Below, one piece after another: positions 1-13,413 of a stretch of DNA of 64,000 bases. The notes under the pieces were generated by a model, which saw only the letters and a program-made list of their open reading frames with translations, was not told where the DNA came from and searched no databases. Location of the stretch: NCBI RefSeq assembly GCF_017301735.1, contig NZ_CP071090.1, positions 6,872,001 through 6,936,000 on the forward strand. The letters run 5' to 3'. A program made the translations under genes and the position numbers. The DNA comes from Pyxidicoccus parkwaysis. GTDB lineage: Bacteria; Myxococcota; Myxococcia; Myxococcales; Myxococcaceae. How positions within the stretch are numbered: position 1 is the stretch's first letter; each line of letters opens with the position of its first letter.

Positions 1-298
1 AACCCTGTGACTCCAGCAGCTCGATGTACGCCTGGTGCTCGCGGGAGTGCTTGCCCTCCTGCGCGAAGAAGGCCTTCACCTGGGCGCGCAGCTCGGGCGC
101 GTCCTCCAGGCGGTCCAGGTAGTGGTTGACGCTGCGGACGAAGAAGCGCTCCCCCTGGGGAAAGAGCATGTTGAGCCCGTTCCACAGGTGCGTGGAGCCG
201 AGCCCGTTGTTGTGCCACTGCCGGGGGAAGCTCGCGTCGAAGGGGAACTTGAGGTGGGGGCGCGGGCGGATGCGCCCGGCGTCAGGCGCGGGGACCAT
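1..298 (-). CDS. Predicted metal-dependent hydrolase (PF10118/COG3687-like), N-terminal part only
   Basis: Reads leftward from an ATG at 298 and is cut by the window edge after about 99 codons. The start MVPAPDAGR is followed by a segment with KFPFDASFP, WHNNGLGSTHLWNGLN and FFVRSVNHYL, then FFAQEGKHSREH. This pattern is typical of the COG3687 family of uncharacterised metal-dependent hydrolases; the E-x2-H-x3-H cluster (EGKHSREH) would supply metal ligands. The substrate of the family is unknown to me. The start lies 32 bp after the stop of the next gene upstream, so it is probably the last visible gene of a four-gene leftward operon. No strong Shine-Dalgarno is visible. Family assignment is fairly confident; function is not. 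Confidence 0.75.
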   Translation of the reverse strand, partial: MVPAPDAGRIRPRPHLKFPFDASFPRQWHNNGLGSTHLWNGLNMLFPQGERFFVRSVNHYLDRLEDAPELRAQVKAFFAQEGKHSREHQAYIELLESQG

Positions 299-330
299 GG
301 AGGACTCGGACTTCAGCGGGTCGGAACGTT

Positions 331-1845
331 TCAAGGAAGGGCCGGCTCCTCGGGCCTTGCCCGACGGGTCGCCTCCGGAGCGAGCGCGGCGCGGAAGGCG
401 AGGAGCCGCTCGCGAGAATTGAAGGAGCCGCTGCCCGCGACGGCGGCGAAGAAGCGCTTGCGCACGCCCGACGGCGTCACGCACAGCACCTCCGTCACGC
501 AGACGGCCACGCCGCCTCCCACCGCGGGGAGCGGCCGCATGGTGTTGAAGAACAGCGGAGGAAATCGCGCCAGCGCCGCCTCGTCCTCCACCACCAGCGT
601 CAGCTTGGACAAGAGCGCGTTGCCGCACATCGCCGTGGCCACCTGCCGCAGCCTGGGTGTGTACGCGAAGCCATGCGTGGTGAGCGACGGCATCCACCAC
701 GGCAGCGACGGCGAGTAGAGCGTGGAGAAGACGTCCTCCAGCACCCCGCCCTCGTGCCGCGTGCGGGCCAGCAGCGTGGACACGTGCTCCGGCGTCACCG
801 CCCCCTCGCGCGTGCGAGCGGGCACCACGGCGATGCGGATGCGCCGCCAGTCCCGCTCCACCGGGGCCGGCGCGTCCGGCAGCACCGGCACCAGCAGCGT
901 CGGGTTGTCACCGGCAATCAGTCCCGCCGAGGAGCGCTCCAGCGCCTCCAGCACGGCACAGCACAGGTTGCGGAAGTCGAGCCGCTCCGGCAGGTCCACG
1001 CGCAGCAACGGCGTGGGCTCGTCCGGCCCCGTGAGCCACTCGCCCTCCCCCGCTCCAACCGCCCGCCGGGGAAGCCCCGGGGCGATGGCGCGCGACACGT
1101 CGACCATCGCCGTGCCGTCCATGACGAGGTGGTCGAAGCTCAGCTCCAGCGAGCCCGTCGTCCCGTCCACTCGCGCGCCCAACCACGCGCCCGAGGCCAG
1201 CAGGTGGGACGTCCACGCGCTGTCACCTCGCGAGACCGCGTCCACCAACACCTGCGGGCGCAGGCCATCGCGCCGCGTCTCCGACAGCGTGCACACCGGC
1301 GCCCGCGCCAACCGCGCGGCCACCGCCTCCGGCGTCAGCGCCGCGTCCTCCAGCGGCAGCCGCACCACCTGGAAACCACCGCCCTCGTGCGCGACGGCGG
1401 CGGTGAGCGAGCCCGTGTCCGACACGGGCTGGCGCGCGTCGAAGCCCTCGCGGCCGAGCTCCGCCACCCAGACGTCCGTGGGCTGGTTGTGCCCGCGCCT
1501 CCGGTTGCCGCGGTGCCAGCGCGCCACACGGGACAGCAGCGCCGGCACCCAGGTGCCGTCCGAGGTGTCCACGCCCAGCGGCTGCACCGTCAGCATGATG
1601 CGGCGCGAGCGAGGCTCGGTGGAGAGGAAGCGCTCCCACGTCGTCAGCGCCGGCACCACGCCGGACTCGCGCCGCGCGGGGAACAGGCGCTGCCAGCCGT
1701 CGCAGAAGCGCACCAGCGTGGACAGCGCCTGGCGCGCCACCGGGTGGAAGTGGGGGAACTTGTACGCCATGGCCGCGTGCACCCGTGCGTTGACGTCCAC
1801 GTCGCGGGGCGCAGCTCGGGTGGAGAGAGGACCGGAACCGTCCAT
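331..1845 (-). CDS. Hypothetical protein with acyltransferase-like HxxxDG motif
   Basis: About 504 residues from the ATG at 1845. A GTG at 1884 in the same frame would add 13 residues, and an ATG at 1770 would remove 25; none has a clear ribosome site, so the start is uncertain. I do not recognise a named family. Near mid-protein is LSFDHLVMDGTAMVDV, an H-x3-DG motif like the catalytic one of CoA-dependent acyltransferases, wax-ester synthases and NRPS condensation domains, followed by a run compatible with the helix after that motif. The length (450-500 aa) fits that fold. No signal peptide or membrane segment is evident. It lies 64 bp or more after the DUF2079 gene and 32 bp before the hydrolase, suggesting cotranscription. 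An acyl-transfer role is inference from one motif. Confidence 0.6.
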   Translation of the reverse strand: MDGSGPLSTRAAPRDVDVNARVHAAMAYKFPHFHPVARQALSTLVRFCDGWQRLFPARRESGVVPALTTWERFLSTEPRSRRIMLTVQPLGVDTSDGTWVPALLSRVARWHRGNRRRGHNQPTDVWVAELGREGFDARQPVSDTGSLTAAVAHEGGGFQVVRLPLEDAALTPEAVAARLARAPVCTLSETRRDGLRPQVLVDAVSRGDSAWTSHLLASGAWLGARVDGTTGSLELSFDHLVMDGTAMVDVSRAIAPGLPRRAVGAGEGEWLTGPDEPTPLLRVDLPERLDFRNLCCAVLEALERSSAGLIAGDNPTLLVPVLPDAPAPVERDWRRIRIAVVPARTREGAVTPEHVSTLLARTRHEGGVLEDVFSTLYSPSLPWWMPSLTTHGFAYTPRLRQVATAMCGNALLSKLTLVVEDEAALARFPPLFFNTMRPLPAVGGGVAVCVTEVLCVTPSGVRKRFFAAVAGSGSFNSRERLLAFRAALAPEATRRARPEEPALP

Positions 1846-1948
1846 GTCGCACGTCCATGAGGGGGTCAGCGGGGGATGACCCACAACATCGGTTCCGTAC
1901 TCTAGCGGACAGAGGACCTGTCCGGTCGCGTCAAAACGCGGTTCCCTG

Positions 1949-3388
1949 TCAGGGCATGTCGGAGAACCGGCCTCGCGCGAGGAAGACGTGGCCGTCGTCG
2001 ATGAGGATTTCGGCCCCCTCCGTGGCGCGCCACCGGGCGAGGAGCGCGGCGATGCGCTCGGGCTTTACGGGCCAGACGTCGCCCCGCCCCGGTGTCTCCA
2101 CCAACACCCAGTCGTACACGAGTGTCCCGGCGCCCTGGGGTCCGCCCACGGCGTAGACCTCGTCGCGAGAGGCCAGCGGCGTGACGAGCTGGCCACCCAG
2201 GAGCGCCTTCCCCTCACGGTGCGTGGACAGGTACTCCACTCCGCGCCACACGCTGGCCAGCCGCTGTGCGTCTCCCGGACATTCGGCCGGGAAGGTGGAC
2301 GGCGACGCCAGCGTGCGCACCAGGGGCCGGAGGTTGGACTGGTTCGAGGTGATGAGCAGCACGCCGGTCAGCACCAGCACCCACGCGGGCGGACGGCGCG
2401 CGAGCAACAGCGGCACCAGCGCCACCACCATCGCGGCGAAGAGAGGCGCGCCGTACTGGTGGCGCCACGCCATGCCCAGGAAGCGGATGCCCAGCATGGG
2501 CAGCAGCACCAGCAGCCACTTCCAGTCGGGCCTCAGCCGCTCGCGCCAGGCCCAGATGCCCACGGGGAGGAAGAGCAGCAGCAGCGTGCCCAGGCGCGAC
2601 AGGTTGCGCGAGGCCAGGCGCTCGGCCAGGAACGGACCGAGCCCCGCCTGCATGCCGCTCTTGAGCCGCTCGGTGTAGTCCACCACCGGCCCGAAGCGCG
2701 GCCGCACGCCGATGACGAAGCCGAGCCACGCCACCGACAGCAGCGCCACGCCCACCGCCAGCCGCCGGTCCCCGCGCAGCCACAGCGCCACCGCGAGCAT
2801 GATGCCCACGTAGGGGAACTCCTCCTTGCAGGCGAACAGCAGCACCAGCGACGCCACCAGCAGCGCATGCTTCCGGAAGTGGAAGGCGAGCCCCAGCACG
2901 ACGAGCGGCAGCATGGACCACGTGGTGGGGTGGACCGGGTACATCACCGCGTCCAGGGTGCTGGGGCTCAGCAGCAGCAGCGCGCACAGCAGTGCCGTGG
3001 ACACGCCGTCCAACTGGCCGCGCACGTGGAGCCACAGCAGCGGCGCCGTGGCGAGCAGCACGAAGAGCACCTCCGCCACGAGGGCGGCCCACATGGGCGA
3101 CAGCACCCCGACGAGCGGCCGGGCCACCCACAGCACCGGGTCGAAGTGGTCGTTGAAGATGCGAATCTGCCGCGCGCTGAGCCACGGGTTCACGTCGTCC
3201 AGCGACAGCCGCGCCAGCCCCTGGACGTAGATGCCCAAATCGTAGTGCGAGAAGCAGACGTGCGAGGCCTGGAGCCAGACGGGCACCACCACGAGGCCGG
3301 CCCAGAGGAGGAAGGGAAGCGCCAGCCCGAGCACACCGGCCACGCGCCGCGCGCGTCCGGCTCCGGGTTCAACGACGTTGGGGGTCAT
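1949..3388 (-). CDS. DUF2079 family polytopic membrane protein
   Basis: 479 residues from ATG 3388. An N-terminal hydrophobic helix (about residues 17-40) precedes a conserved outer segment with SHYDLGIYVQG, NPWLSARQIRIFNDHFDP and VGVLSPMWAAL. The YDLGIY...NDHFDP layout is typical of DUF2079, integral membrane proteins resembling GT-C type glycosyltransferases such as mannosyltransferases. At least eight further hydrophobic stretches follow (for example ALLCALLLLSPSTL, LVASLVLLFACKEE, LLLLFLPVGIWAW, WVLVLTGVLLIT), then a soluble C-terminal part from about residue 370. It likely acts in the inner membrane, possibly on a polyprenyl-linked sugar, but the substrate is unknown. It sits in the leftward operon, 72 bp after the small membrane protein gene. 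Confidence 0.75.
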   Translation of the reverse strand: MTPNVVEPGAGRARRVAGVLGLALPFLLWAGLVVVPVWLQASHVCFSHYDLGIYVQGLARLSLDDVNPWLSARQIRIFNDHFDPVLWVARPLVGVLSPMWAALVAEVLFVLLATAPLLWLHVRGQLDGVSTALLCALLLLSPSTLDAVMYPVHPTTWSMLPLVVLGLAFHFRKHALLVASLVLLFACKEEFPYVGIMLAVALWLRGDRRLAVGVALLSVAWLGFVIGVRPRFGPVVDYTERLKSGMQAGLGPFLAERLASRNLSRLGTLLLLFLPVGIWAWRERLRPDWKWLLVLLPMLGIRFLGMAWRHQYGAPLFAAMVVALVPLLLARRPPAWVLVLTGVLLITSNQSNLRPLVRTLASPSTFPAECPGDAQRLASVWRGVEYLSTHREGKALLGGQLVTPLASRDEVYAVGGPQGAGTLVYDWVLVETPGRGDVWPVKPERIAALLARWRATEGAEILIDDGHVFLARGRFSDMP

Positions 3389-3460
3389 GGTTGCACGTTC
3401 GACGAGGCAGGAGCGCAGACGGCTCCTACCACGCGAGCGGGCCCCGCGCTGCTGCCGGCC

Positions 3461-4036
3461 TCACCCGGTGGCGCGGCGGCGCTCGGCCCGAGCGCCCTGG
3501 ACATCCAGCCCCAGGAGCTTCGAGTAGTGGGCCAGCCGCGCCTGGAAGCGGCGCTCGCTGCGGCCCCAGTACAGGAGGACGGAGCGCGACGCGTCCTCGG
3601 CGTGGCACAGGTGGATGCCGAACTCGTCCTTGGCGCCGAGCCAGTCCGGGTGGTGCCGGCGCTCGACGCGCAGGGACGTGTAGTGCTCCAGCGGCTCGTT
3701 CCACGTCTTGTCGCGCAGCACCCCGCCGCCGAGCTGGCGCACCTGCGAGGACGTCACCTCCACCTCCAGCCGCGTGAGGACGCAGCTCAGCGTGCCGGAC
3801 ACGCTGAACATCCCCCCGAGGAGGAAGACGATGGAGAACCACCAGTTCTCCAGCATGGCGCTGAAGGACAGCCCCTGGTCCACCACGTACGCGGTGGGAA
3901 TCACGCAGAACCACGTGCCCAGGAGCAGCGCGTACACGACGTCCCCGAGCAGCGGCCGCCAGATGAAGCGCAGCGGCAGATGGTGGCCCATGTCGACGCT
4001 CGGGGGAGCGTGGGTGTTCACCTCGAAGAATCGCAT
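3461..4036 (-). CDS. Small two-helix membrane protein, function unknown
   Basis: 191 residues from ATG 4036. After a short polar N-terminus come two hydrophobic helices, about residues 30-52 (VVYALLLGTWFCVIP...) and 65-87 (WWFSIVFLLGGMFSVSG). A soluble C-terminal domain follows with beta-like alternation (LEVEVTSSQVRQL, YTSLRVERRHH). This layout resembles small bacterial proteins with a PH-like or DUF domain behind two membrane helices, but I cannot name the family. It is the first gene of the probable leftward operon running to the window start and is divergent from the DUF2378 gene across a 184-bp gap. Confidence 0.65.
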   Translation of the reverse strand: MRFFEVNTHAPPSVDMGHHLPLRFIWRPLLGDVVYALLLGTWFCVIPTAYVVDQGLSFSAMLENWWFSIVFLLGGMFSVSGTLSCVLTRLEVEVTSSQVRQLGGGVLRDKTWNEPLEHYTSLRVERRHHPDWLGAKDEFGIHLCHAEDASRSVLLYWGRSERRFQARLAHYSKLLGLDVQGARAERRRATG

Positions 4037-4220
4037 GGGGCGGCGCCTCCTCGTGCGGGGGGATGAAGGGTCGTCCTGGTCCTGAAGCGGACCATGCGTG
4101 CGGGGCGCGTGTCCAGTCGGGGCAATCCGCTATGCGCCGCGTGCGTCCACCGTCCAACCCCTGGGGGGCTGTGCGGGGGACTGGCCTCGGGAGGTGGGCT
4201 CTGGGAAGAATGCGCGCCCC
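4037..4220. promoter_or_regulatory. Divergent intergenic region
   Basis: 184 bp between the start of the leftward membrane-protein operon and the start of the rightward DUF2378 gene, so it should hold promoters for both directions. No convincing -35/-10 pair, operator or hairpin could be picked out by eye. A GGAAG-like ribosome site sits around 4203-4208, ahead of the ATG at 4221. Confidence 0.4.
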
Positions 4221-4781
4221 ATGAGCAATGAGCGCGTCATCTTCGGCAACACGGTGGACAGCCTCTACCGCAAGACGCTCGACGCGGACATTCCCCCCGA
4301 GCTGCGGGCGCGGCTGAAGGAGCTGGGCATGGACCTGGACGCGCCGCTGCTCGCGGCCTACCCCCATGCCGTCTGGGTGCGCTGCCTGGACGAGGTGGGC
4401 CGCTCGCTCCACCCGAGCGTGCCGCTGGACGAGGCCCGCCGCCGGCTCGCCCGCCGCATGATTGAGGGCTATGCCCAGACGCTCATGGGCGCCGCCGTGC
4501 TGGCCATGGCGCGCGTGCTCGGGCCCATGCGCTCGCTGGGGCGGATGACGCACAACTTCCGCAGCGGCAACAACTTCACCGAGACGCGCCTCACCGTGGT
4601 GGGCCCCTCCGCCGCCGACCTCTGGTTCAACGAGCCCGAAGTCACCGAGGGCTTCGTCGAGGGCGTCCTCGAGGAGGGCCTCCAGCGCATCGGCGTGCAG
4701 GGCCTCTCCATCCAGCGGGAGCGCCACGGCCCCGAGTCCTGTACCTACCGCGTCCAGTGGGACGACGCCTCCGCCCGCTGA
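4221..4781 (+). CDS. DUF2378 (TIGR02265) family myxobacterial protein
   Basis: 186 residues starting MSNERVIFGNTVDSLYRK. The start at 4221 is chosen over an in-frame ATG at 4098 because family homology begins here and a GGAAG ribosome site precedes it. The body shows the family pattern: LDADIPPELRARLKELGMDL, a conserved Y/W-x-R-C region (AVWVRCLDEVGRSLHP), RRMIEGYAQTLMG, MRSLGRMTHNFRSGNN and a C-terminal GVLEEGLQRIG. DUF2378 is a paralogous family found many times per genome in Myxococcales and hardly elsewhere; its function is unknown. The fold has been compared with small heme-sensor-like alpha proteins, but that is inference. It is followed after 32 bp by the YkgJ-like gene, so the two are probably cotranscribed. 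Confidence 0.85.
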   Translation: MSNERVIFGNTVDSLYRKTLDADIPPELRARLKELGMDLDAPLLAAYPHAVWVRCLDEVGRSLHPSVPLDEARRRLARRMIEGYAQTLMGAAVLAMARVLGPMRSLGRMTHNFRSGNNFTETRLTVVGPSAADLWFNEPEVTEGFVEGVLEEGLQRIGVQGLSIQRERHGPESCTYRVQWDDASAR

Positions 4782-4813
4782 CGTCCTCTCCTTCTTCCGG
4801 TAAAGCCCCCGCC

Positions 4814-5908
4814 ATGCCCCGCCTCATCGACACCCTCCCCGCGCTGTACCGGGACCTGCTCCCCTCCTTCTTCCGGCAGGACGTCCCCGAGGAGACGAAG
4901 GCCACCTGCTCCCACTGCGCCATGTGCAAGGAGAACGCGCAGGGCGCCGTCGACGCCGTGGACGGGGTGAGCCGCTTCTTCCGGCCGGACACCAAGTGCT
5001 GCACCTACGCGCCGCGCCTGCCCAACTACCTCGTGGGCGCGCTGCTCTCCGACGAGCGGCCGGAATTGGCGGAAGGCCGGCGGCGCATGGAGGAGAAGCT
5101 GGCGAGCCGCATCGGCGTGACGCCGCAGTGGGTGCGGCCGCCCGCGAAGTTCCACTTCCTCTACAAGAACGGGCACCAGTTCTTCGGCCGGGCCGCGTCG
5201 CTGCGCTGCCCGTACTTCGCGGTGGAGACGGGCGGCTGCACCATCTGGCCCTACCGCGAGGCCGTCTGCTCGACGTTCTTCTGCAAGTACGTGGCGGGTG
5301 CCGACGGCCGCAAGTTCTACATGTCGATGAAGACGTACCTCACGCTGGCGGAAATCCAGCTCTCACGCTGGGCCGCGTTCCAGCTGTTGCCGGACTACGT
5401 GCTGTCCGGGAAGGACCGCGCGGAGACTCAGACTGTGCCGCTGAGCGTGGAGGACCTGGACGACATCGCCCCGCCCGCGAAGGCGTACGCGGAGCTGTGG
5501 AAGGAGTACGCGGGCCGCGAGGCGGAGTACTTCCGCGCCTGCTACCGGCTGGTGCGAGAGCTGCCCCCGGACGGGCTGGAGAAGCTGCTCGGCCTGGACG
5601 GCACCATCGAGCTGAAGACGCTGGAGAAGCTGCACGGCACCGCCGTGTCCCCGAAGCTGCCGCGCACCCTCAAGTTCAACCCCGACGCCACGGTGCAGTG
5701 GATGCAGGACGGCAGCGTCGCCCTGGGCGCCTACAGCGACTACGACGCCCTGGCCCTGCCCGGCGAGGCGTACGGCCTGCTGGTGGAGTTCACCGGCCGC
5801 GAGCCCGTGGACGCCGTGCGCCACCACCTGCGCGAGCACAAGCAGGCGGACCTGTCCGAGGACGTGCTGCTGGAGCTGTACCGCCACCGCATCCTCGTGG
5901 AGGCGTGA
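4814..5908 (+). CDS. YkgJ-like cysteine-cluster protein
   Basis: 364 residues starting MPRLIDTLPALYRD. ATG 4814 is preferred to an in-frame ATG at 4757, which would overlap the DUF2378 gene. Cysteines cluster as C32-x2-C35-x2-C38 (CSHCAMC), C62-C63, then further on CPYF...GGCTIWPYREAVCSTFFC. The RCPYF...GCTIW..R..VC pattern matches the YkgJ/PF03692 proteins, thought to bind a zinc or iron-sulfur cluster and often found as stand-alone proteins of unknown role. The C-terminal third (about residues 215-364) has no motif I recognise. It lies just behind DUF2378 and converges on the next leftward gene with only a 13-bp gap. Confidence 0.65.
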   Translation: MPRLIDTLPALYRDLLPSFFRQDVPEETKATCSHCAMCKENAQGAVDAVDGVSRFFRPDTKCCTYAPRLPNYLVGALLSDERPELAEGRRRMEEKLASRIGVTPQWVRPPAKFHFLYKNGHQFFGRAASLRCPYFAVETGGCTIWPYREAVCSTFFCKYVAGADGRKFYMSMKTYLTLAEIQLSRWAAFQLLPDYVLSGKDRAETQTVPLSVEDLDDIAPPAKAYAELWKEYAGREAEYFRACYRLVRELPPDGLEKLLGLDGTIELKTLEKLHGTAVSPKLPRTLKFNPDATVQWMQDGSVALGAYSDYDALALPGEAYGLLVEFTGREPVDAVRHHLREHKQADLSEDVLLELYRHRILVEA

Positions 5909-5921
5909 GGGACGGCGACGA

Positions 5922-6785
5922 CTACGGCTGTCCGGAGAGCGCGCCCAGCTCGCGCAGCAGCCGGACGGCCGCGTGCGTCTGGCGCCAGGCGAAGACGGTG
6001 CCGGCGAGGTGCTCGACCAGCCACGCGCAGAAGCCCGGGTCTCCGGCGCCCAGCCACCCGGCCGACTCGGACAGCTCGCTCTCCGTGGCCTCCCACGCGC
6101 GGCGGTAGGCGCTGGCGGCGGCCATGACCTCCGACACCGCGTGGGTGAAGGCGTCCAGTACCGCGCGCAGCTCCAGCGGCGCGCCGGGCCCGCTGGCGCG
6201 CGCCTCGCGCAGCCGGCCCACGTGGACCAGCAGCCCCTGCTCCAGCGCGGCGGCGGTGCCCAGCCGGGCCTGCGCGCCGCGCAGCAGCAACTGGAGGTCC
6301 TCGCCCAGCTCGCGCTGCAGTTCCTCGGTGGAGCGCGCCACCGGGCGGCCCAGACGCGTGCAGACGGCCTGCCAGAGGTTGCTGTAGCCCAACAACTCCG
6401 CCACGCTCCGGCGCACGTGCGGCGGGACGCGGTCCAGGAAGTCGAGCGCGCACGTGCGGGCCGCATTCACCAGGGGGCCCACCTCGGGGCCGCCCTTCGT
6501 CAGTTGGAGGAGCCGCCACGCCCACTGGAGGGCCTGCTCGGTGGAGCGGAACAGGGTTTCACAGCCCACACCGAGCGCCCCCGCGTGGCTCGTGTCCACG
6601 AACGGCGAGGCGGACACGGCGGCGGGCTCCGGAACGGGCTCGGCGGCGGGCGCGCGGGCGGTCTCGGTGCCGCGGTCGTCCGTGCGCCGATCGGACCCGG
6701 AGCCCGAATCGCGATCCGACGAACGGCTATCCAGCCACATGCCGCGCCTCCCGAAGCTCAAAACGGCGAAGTCCTGGTATCGCAT
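5922..6785 (-). CDS. Hypothetical alpha-helical protein
   Basis: 287 residues from ATG 6785 (MRYQDFAVLSFGRRG). Longer in-frame starts up to 6911 exist, but the extra residues are Pro/Gly-rich and look like upstream non-coding DNA. The N-terminal 60 residues after the start are Ser/Asp/Arg-rich and probably disordered (SSDRDSGSGSDRRTDD). From about residue 70 it is Ala/Leu-rich and helical, with no Cys cluster, membrane helix or catalytic signature that I recognise. It converges with the YkgJ-like gene on the other strand. It may be a lineage-specific protein. The start codon is uncertain (ATG 6740 is also possible). Confidence 0.55.
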   Translation of the reverse strand: MRYQDFAVLSFGRRGMWLDSRSSDRDSGSGSDRRTDDRGTETARAPAAEPVPEPAAVSASPFVDTSHAGALGVGCETLFRSTEQALQWAWRLLQLTKGGPEVGPLVNAARTCALDFLDRVPPHVRRSVAELLGYSNLWQAVCTRLGRPVARSTEELQRELGEDLQLLLRGAQARLGTAAALEQGLLVHVGRLREARASGPGAPLELRAVLDAFTHAVSEVMAAASAYRRAWEATESELSESAGWLGAGDPGFCAWLVEHLAGTVFAWRQTHAAVRLLRELGALSGQP

Positions 6786-6920
6786 GCCGCCCCCCACAAC
6801 CTCCAGACCCCTCCCCGTGGGAGGGGGCAACGGAAAGGGGGCCTGTGACGTGCCGACGCCGCCCGGACCCGCCGGATTCAACGGGCCCGAGGCCGGGCGG
6901 CATCTCGGCAATGCCCTCGA

Positions 6921-6942
6921 GGCCCGGGAAGCGTCCCGGACC
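6921..6942 (-). terminator. GC-rich hairpin downstream of the DUF2383 gene
   Basis: A 9-bp stem (one G-T wobble) with a 4-nt loop lies 19 bp beyond the DUF2383 stop, between that gene and the next leftward gene. There is no clear T-run, so it could be a weak terminator or simply an RNA-stabilising hairpin. Confidence 0.35.
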
Positions 6943-6960
6943 CGACGTAGCAGGTCGTCT

Positions 6961-7398
6961 TCAGTGCAGGGTGCGCTTCAGGCGGCTCATCCGCTCATGG
7001 GTCCGCTTCTGCGCCGGCAGCAGCTCCATCCGGGCGAAGCGGCGGGCCTCGCCGTGCAATTGGTCCAGGTCCCGTTGGTAGTCGTTGAGGCCGTGGTCCT
7101 CGCCCTCCTCCAGGGCCTGGACGGCGGCCTTCTCCCCCAGCGCATTCGCGCCGCCCTGGACGAGCTTCGAGAAGCTGCCCCACAGCCCCGAGTCCTCCGC
7201 CGGCTCGCCACCCATCTTCCGGATGCGGTCCTTCAACTCCTCCACCCGGTGCTCGTGGTCGTGCTGGCATTCGTCGATGGCGGTGCGGATGCGGTCATCC
7301 GAAACGTGCCCCATCGCCTTGCGGTACGTCTCCACGGCCGAGATTTCGCCGCGGAGGAAGCTATTGAGCGTGTCGACGTCCTTGCCGGTATTCGCCAT
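6961..7398 (-). CDS. DUF2383 / PA2169 family four-helix-bundle protein
   Basis: 145 residues starting MANTGKDVDTLNSFLRGEIS. The start is well supported by an AGGAGG ribosome site 6 bp upstream of ATG 7398. The protein is all-helical with ferritin-like acidic/His positions: RGEISAVETYRKAM, ECQHDHEHRVEELKDRI, GGEPAEDSGLWGSF and LEEGEDHGLNDYQRDL. This matches DUF2383, a ferritin-like-fold family often linked to stress or envelope conditions in Gram-negatives, with no firm function known. The expected length (about 145-150) is met. It is divergent from the FAAL gene across 486 bp, with no obvious link to the biosynthetic locus. Confidence 0.8.
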   Translation of the reverse strand: MANTGKDVDTLNSFLRGEISAVETYRKAMGHVSDDRIRTAIDECQHDHEHRVEELKDRIRKMGGEPAEDSGLWGSFSKLVQGGANALGEKAAVQALEEGEDHGLNDYQRDLDQLHGEARRFARMELLPAQKRTHERMSRLKRTLH

Positions 7399-7884
7399 GT
7401 CGGCCTCCTGCTTGAGCGTGGTACCGCGCAAAGGTGGTGCTGCCCCCTTCCGGGTCCAGGCCCGGCCTCCCGCTCGCCCAACCCCATGGGGCGGGTCGCC
7501 CGCCCGGCCGGCTGCCCTATTTGCAAGAATGCGTTCGGACTGTGAATATGCGCCGCACGCGACGTCACGCGCGACCCACACCCCGGCCATGATGCGACAG
7601 CCTGCCCCACCCCCCACCGCGGCCCGGTGCCGTGCCTCCGGTTCCACACTCCGCGTCACAAGACGACGCCGGAGTCCTCGCAAGGGCGCAGGGAAACGCG
7701 GATGTCAGAGGTAACGCGGAGTCTTCACCCGTCGTTGCTCCCGTGGACCTGTTTCATCTGTTTTAAACGCCCTGTCTCGAATATCGGGCCCTCACGGGAA
7801 GGCCCACCACCAGGGCTTCTCGAACAGCCCGTGTCTCCCTGGGAAACACGGCGCTGACACCGCGATACATCTTCAGGAGGCGTC
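7399..7884. promoter_or_regulatory. Divergent 486-bp region ahead of the biosynthetic locus
   Basis: No convincing gene is present. The stretch should hold the promoter for the block 1 operon on the right and for DUF2383 on the left. The most AT-rich patch is 7750-7786 (around TGTTTTAAACG and GAATATCG), the likeliest place for the rightward promoter, but no good -35/-10 pair is evident. A 6-bp inverted repeat (7829-7834 with 7846-7851) would form a hairpin in the 5' leader about 33 bp before the start codon. A perfect AGGAGG ribosome site at 7875-7880 fixes the GTG start at 7885. No transcription-factor gene is visible nearby. Confidence 0.45.
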
Positions 7885-13356
<5,472 letters not shown>

Positions 13357-13413
13357 CGATTCAGGCAAAGACTTCAGGGCCGCCTGGGGCGGCCAGCAGG
13401 GACGACGACTTCA

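Noticed and set aside
7505..7530. Possible sigma54 -24/-12 element around CGGCTGCCCTATTTGC
   Set aside because: GG to GC spacing is 11 instead of 10 and the TGGCAC core is absent.
7702..7857. 51-codon frame upstream of the FAAL gene with an AGGGA-like site
   Set aside because: No recognisable protein features, and its start probably lies upstream of the likely promoter patch. A leader peptide cannot be excluded but is unsupported.
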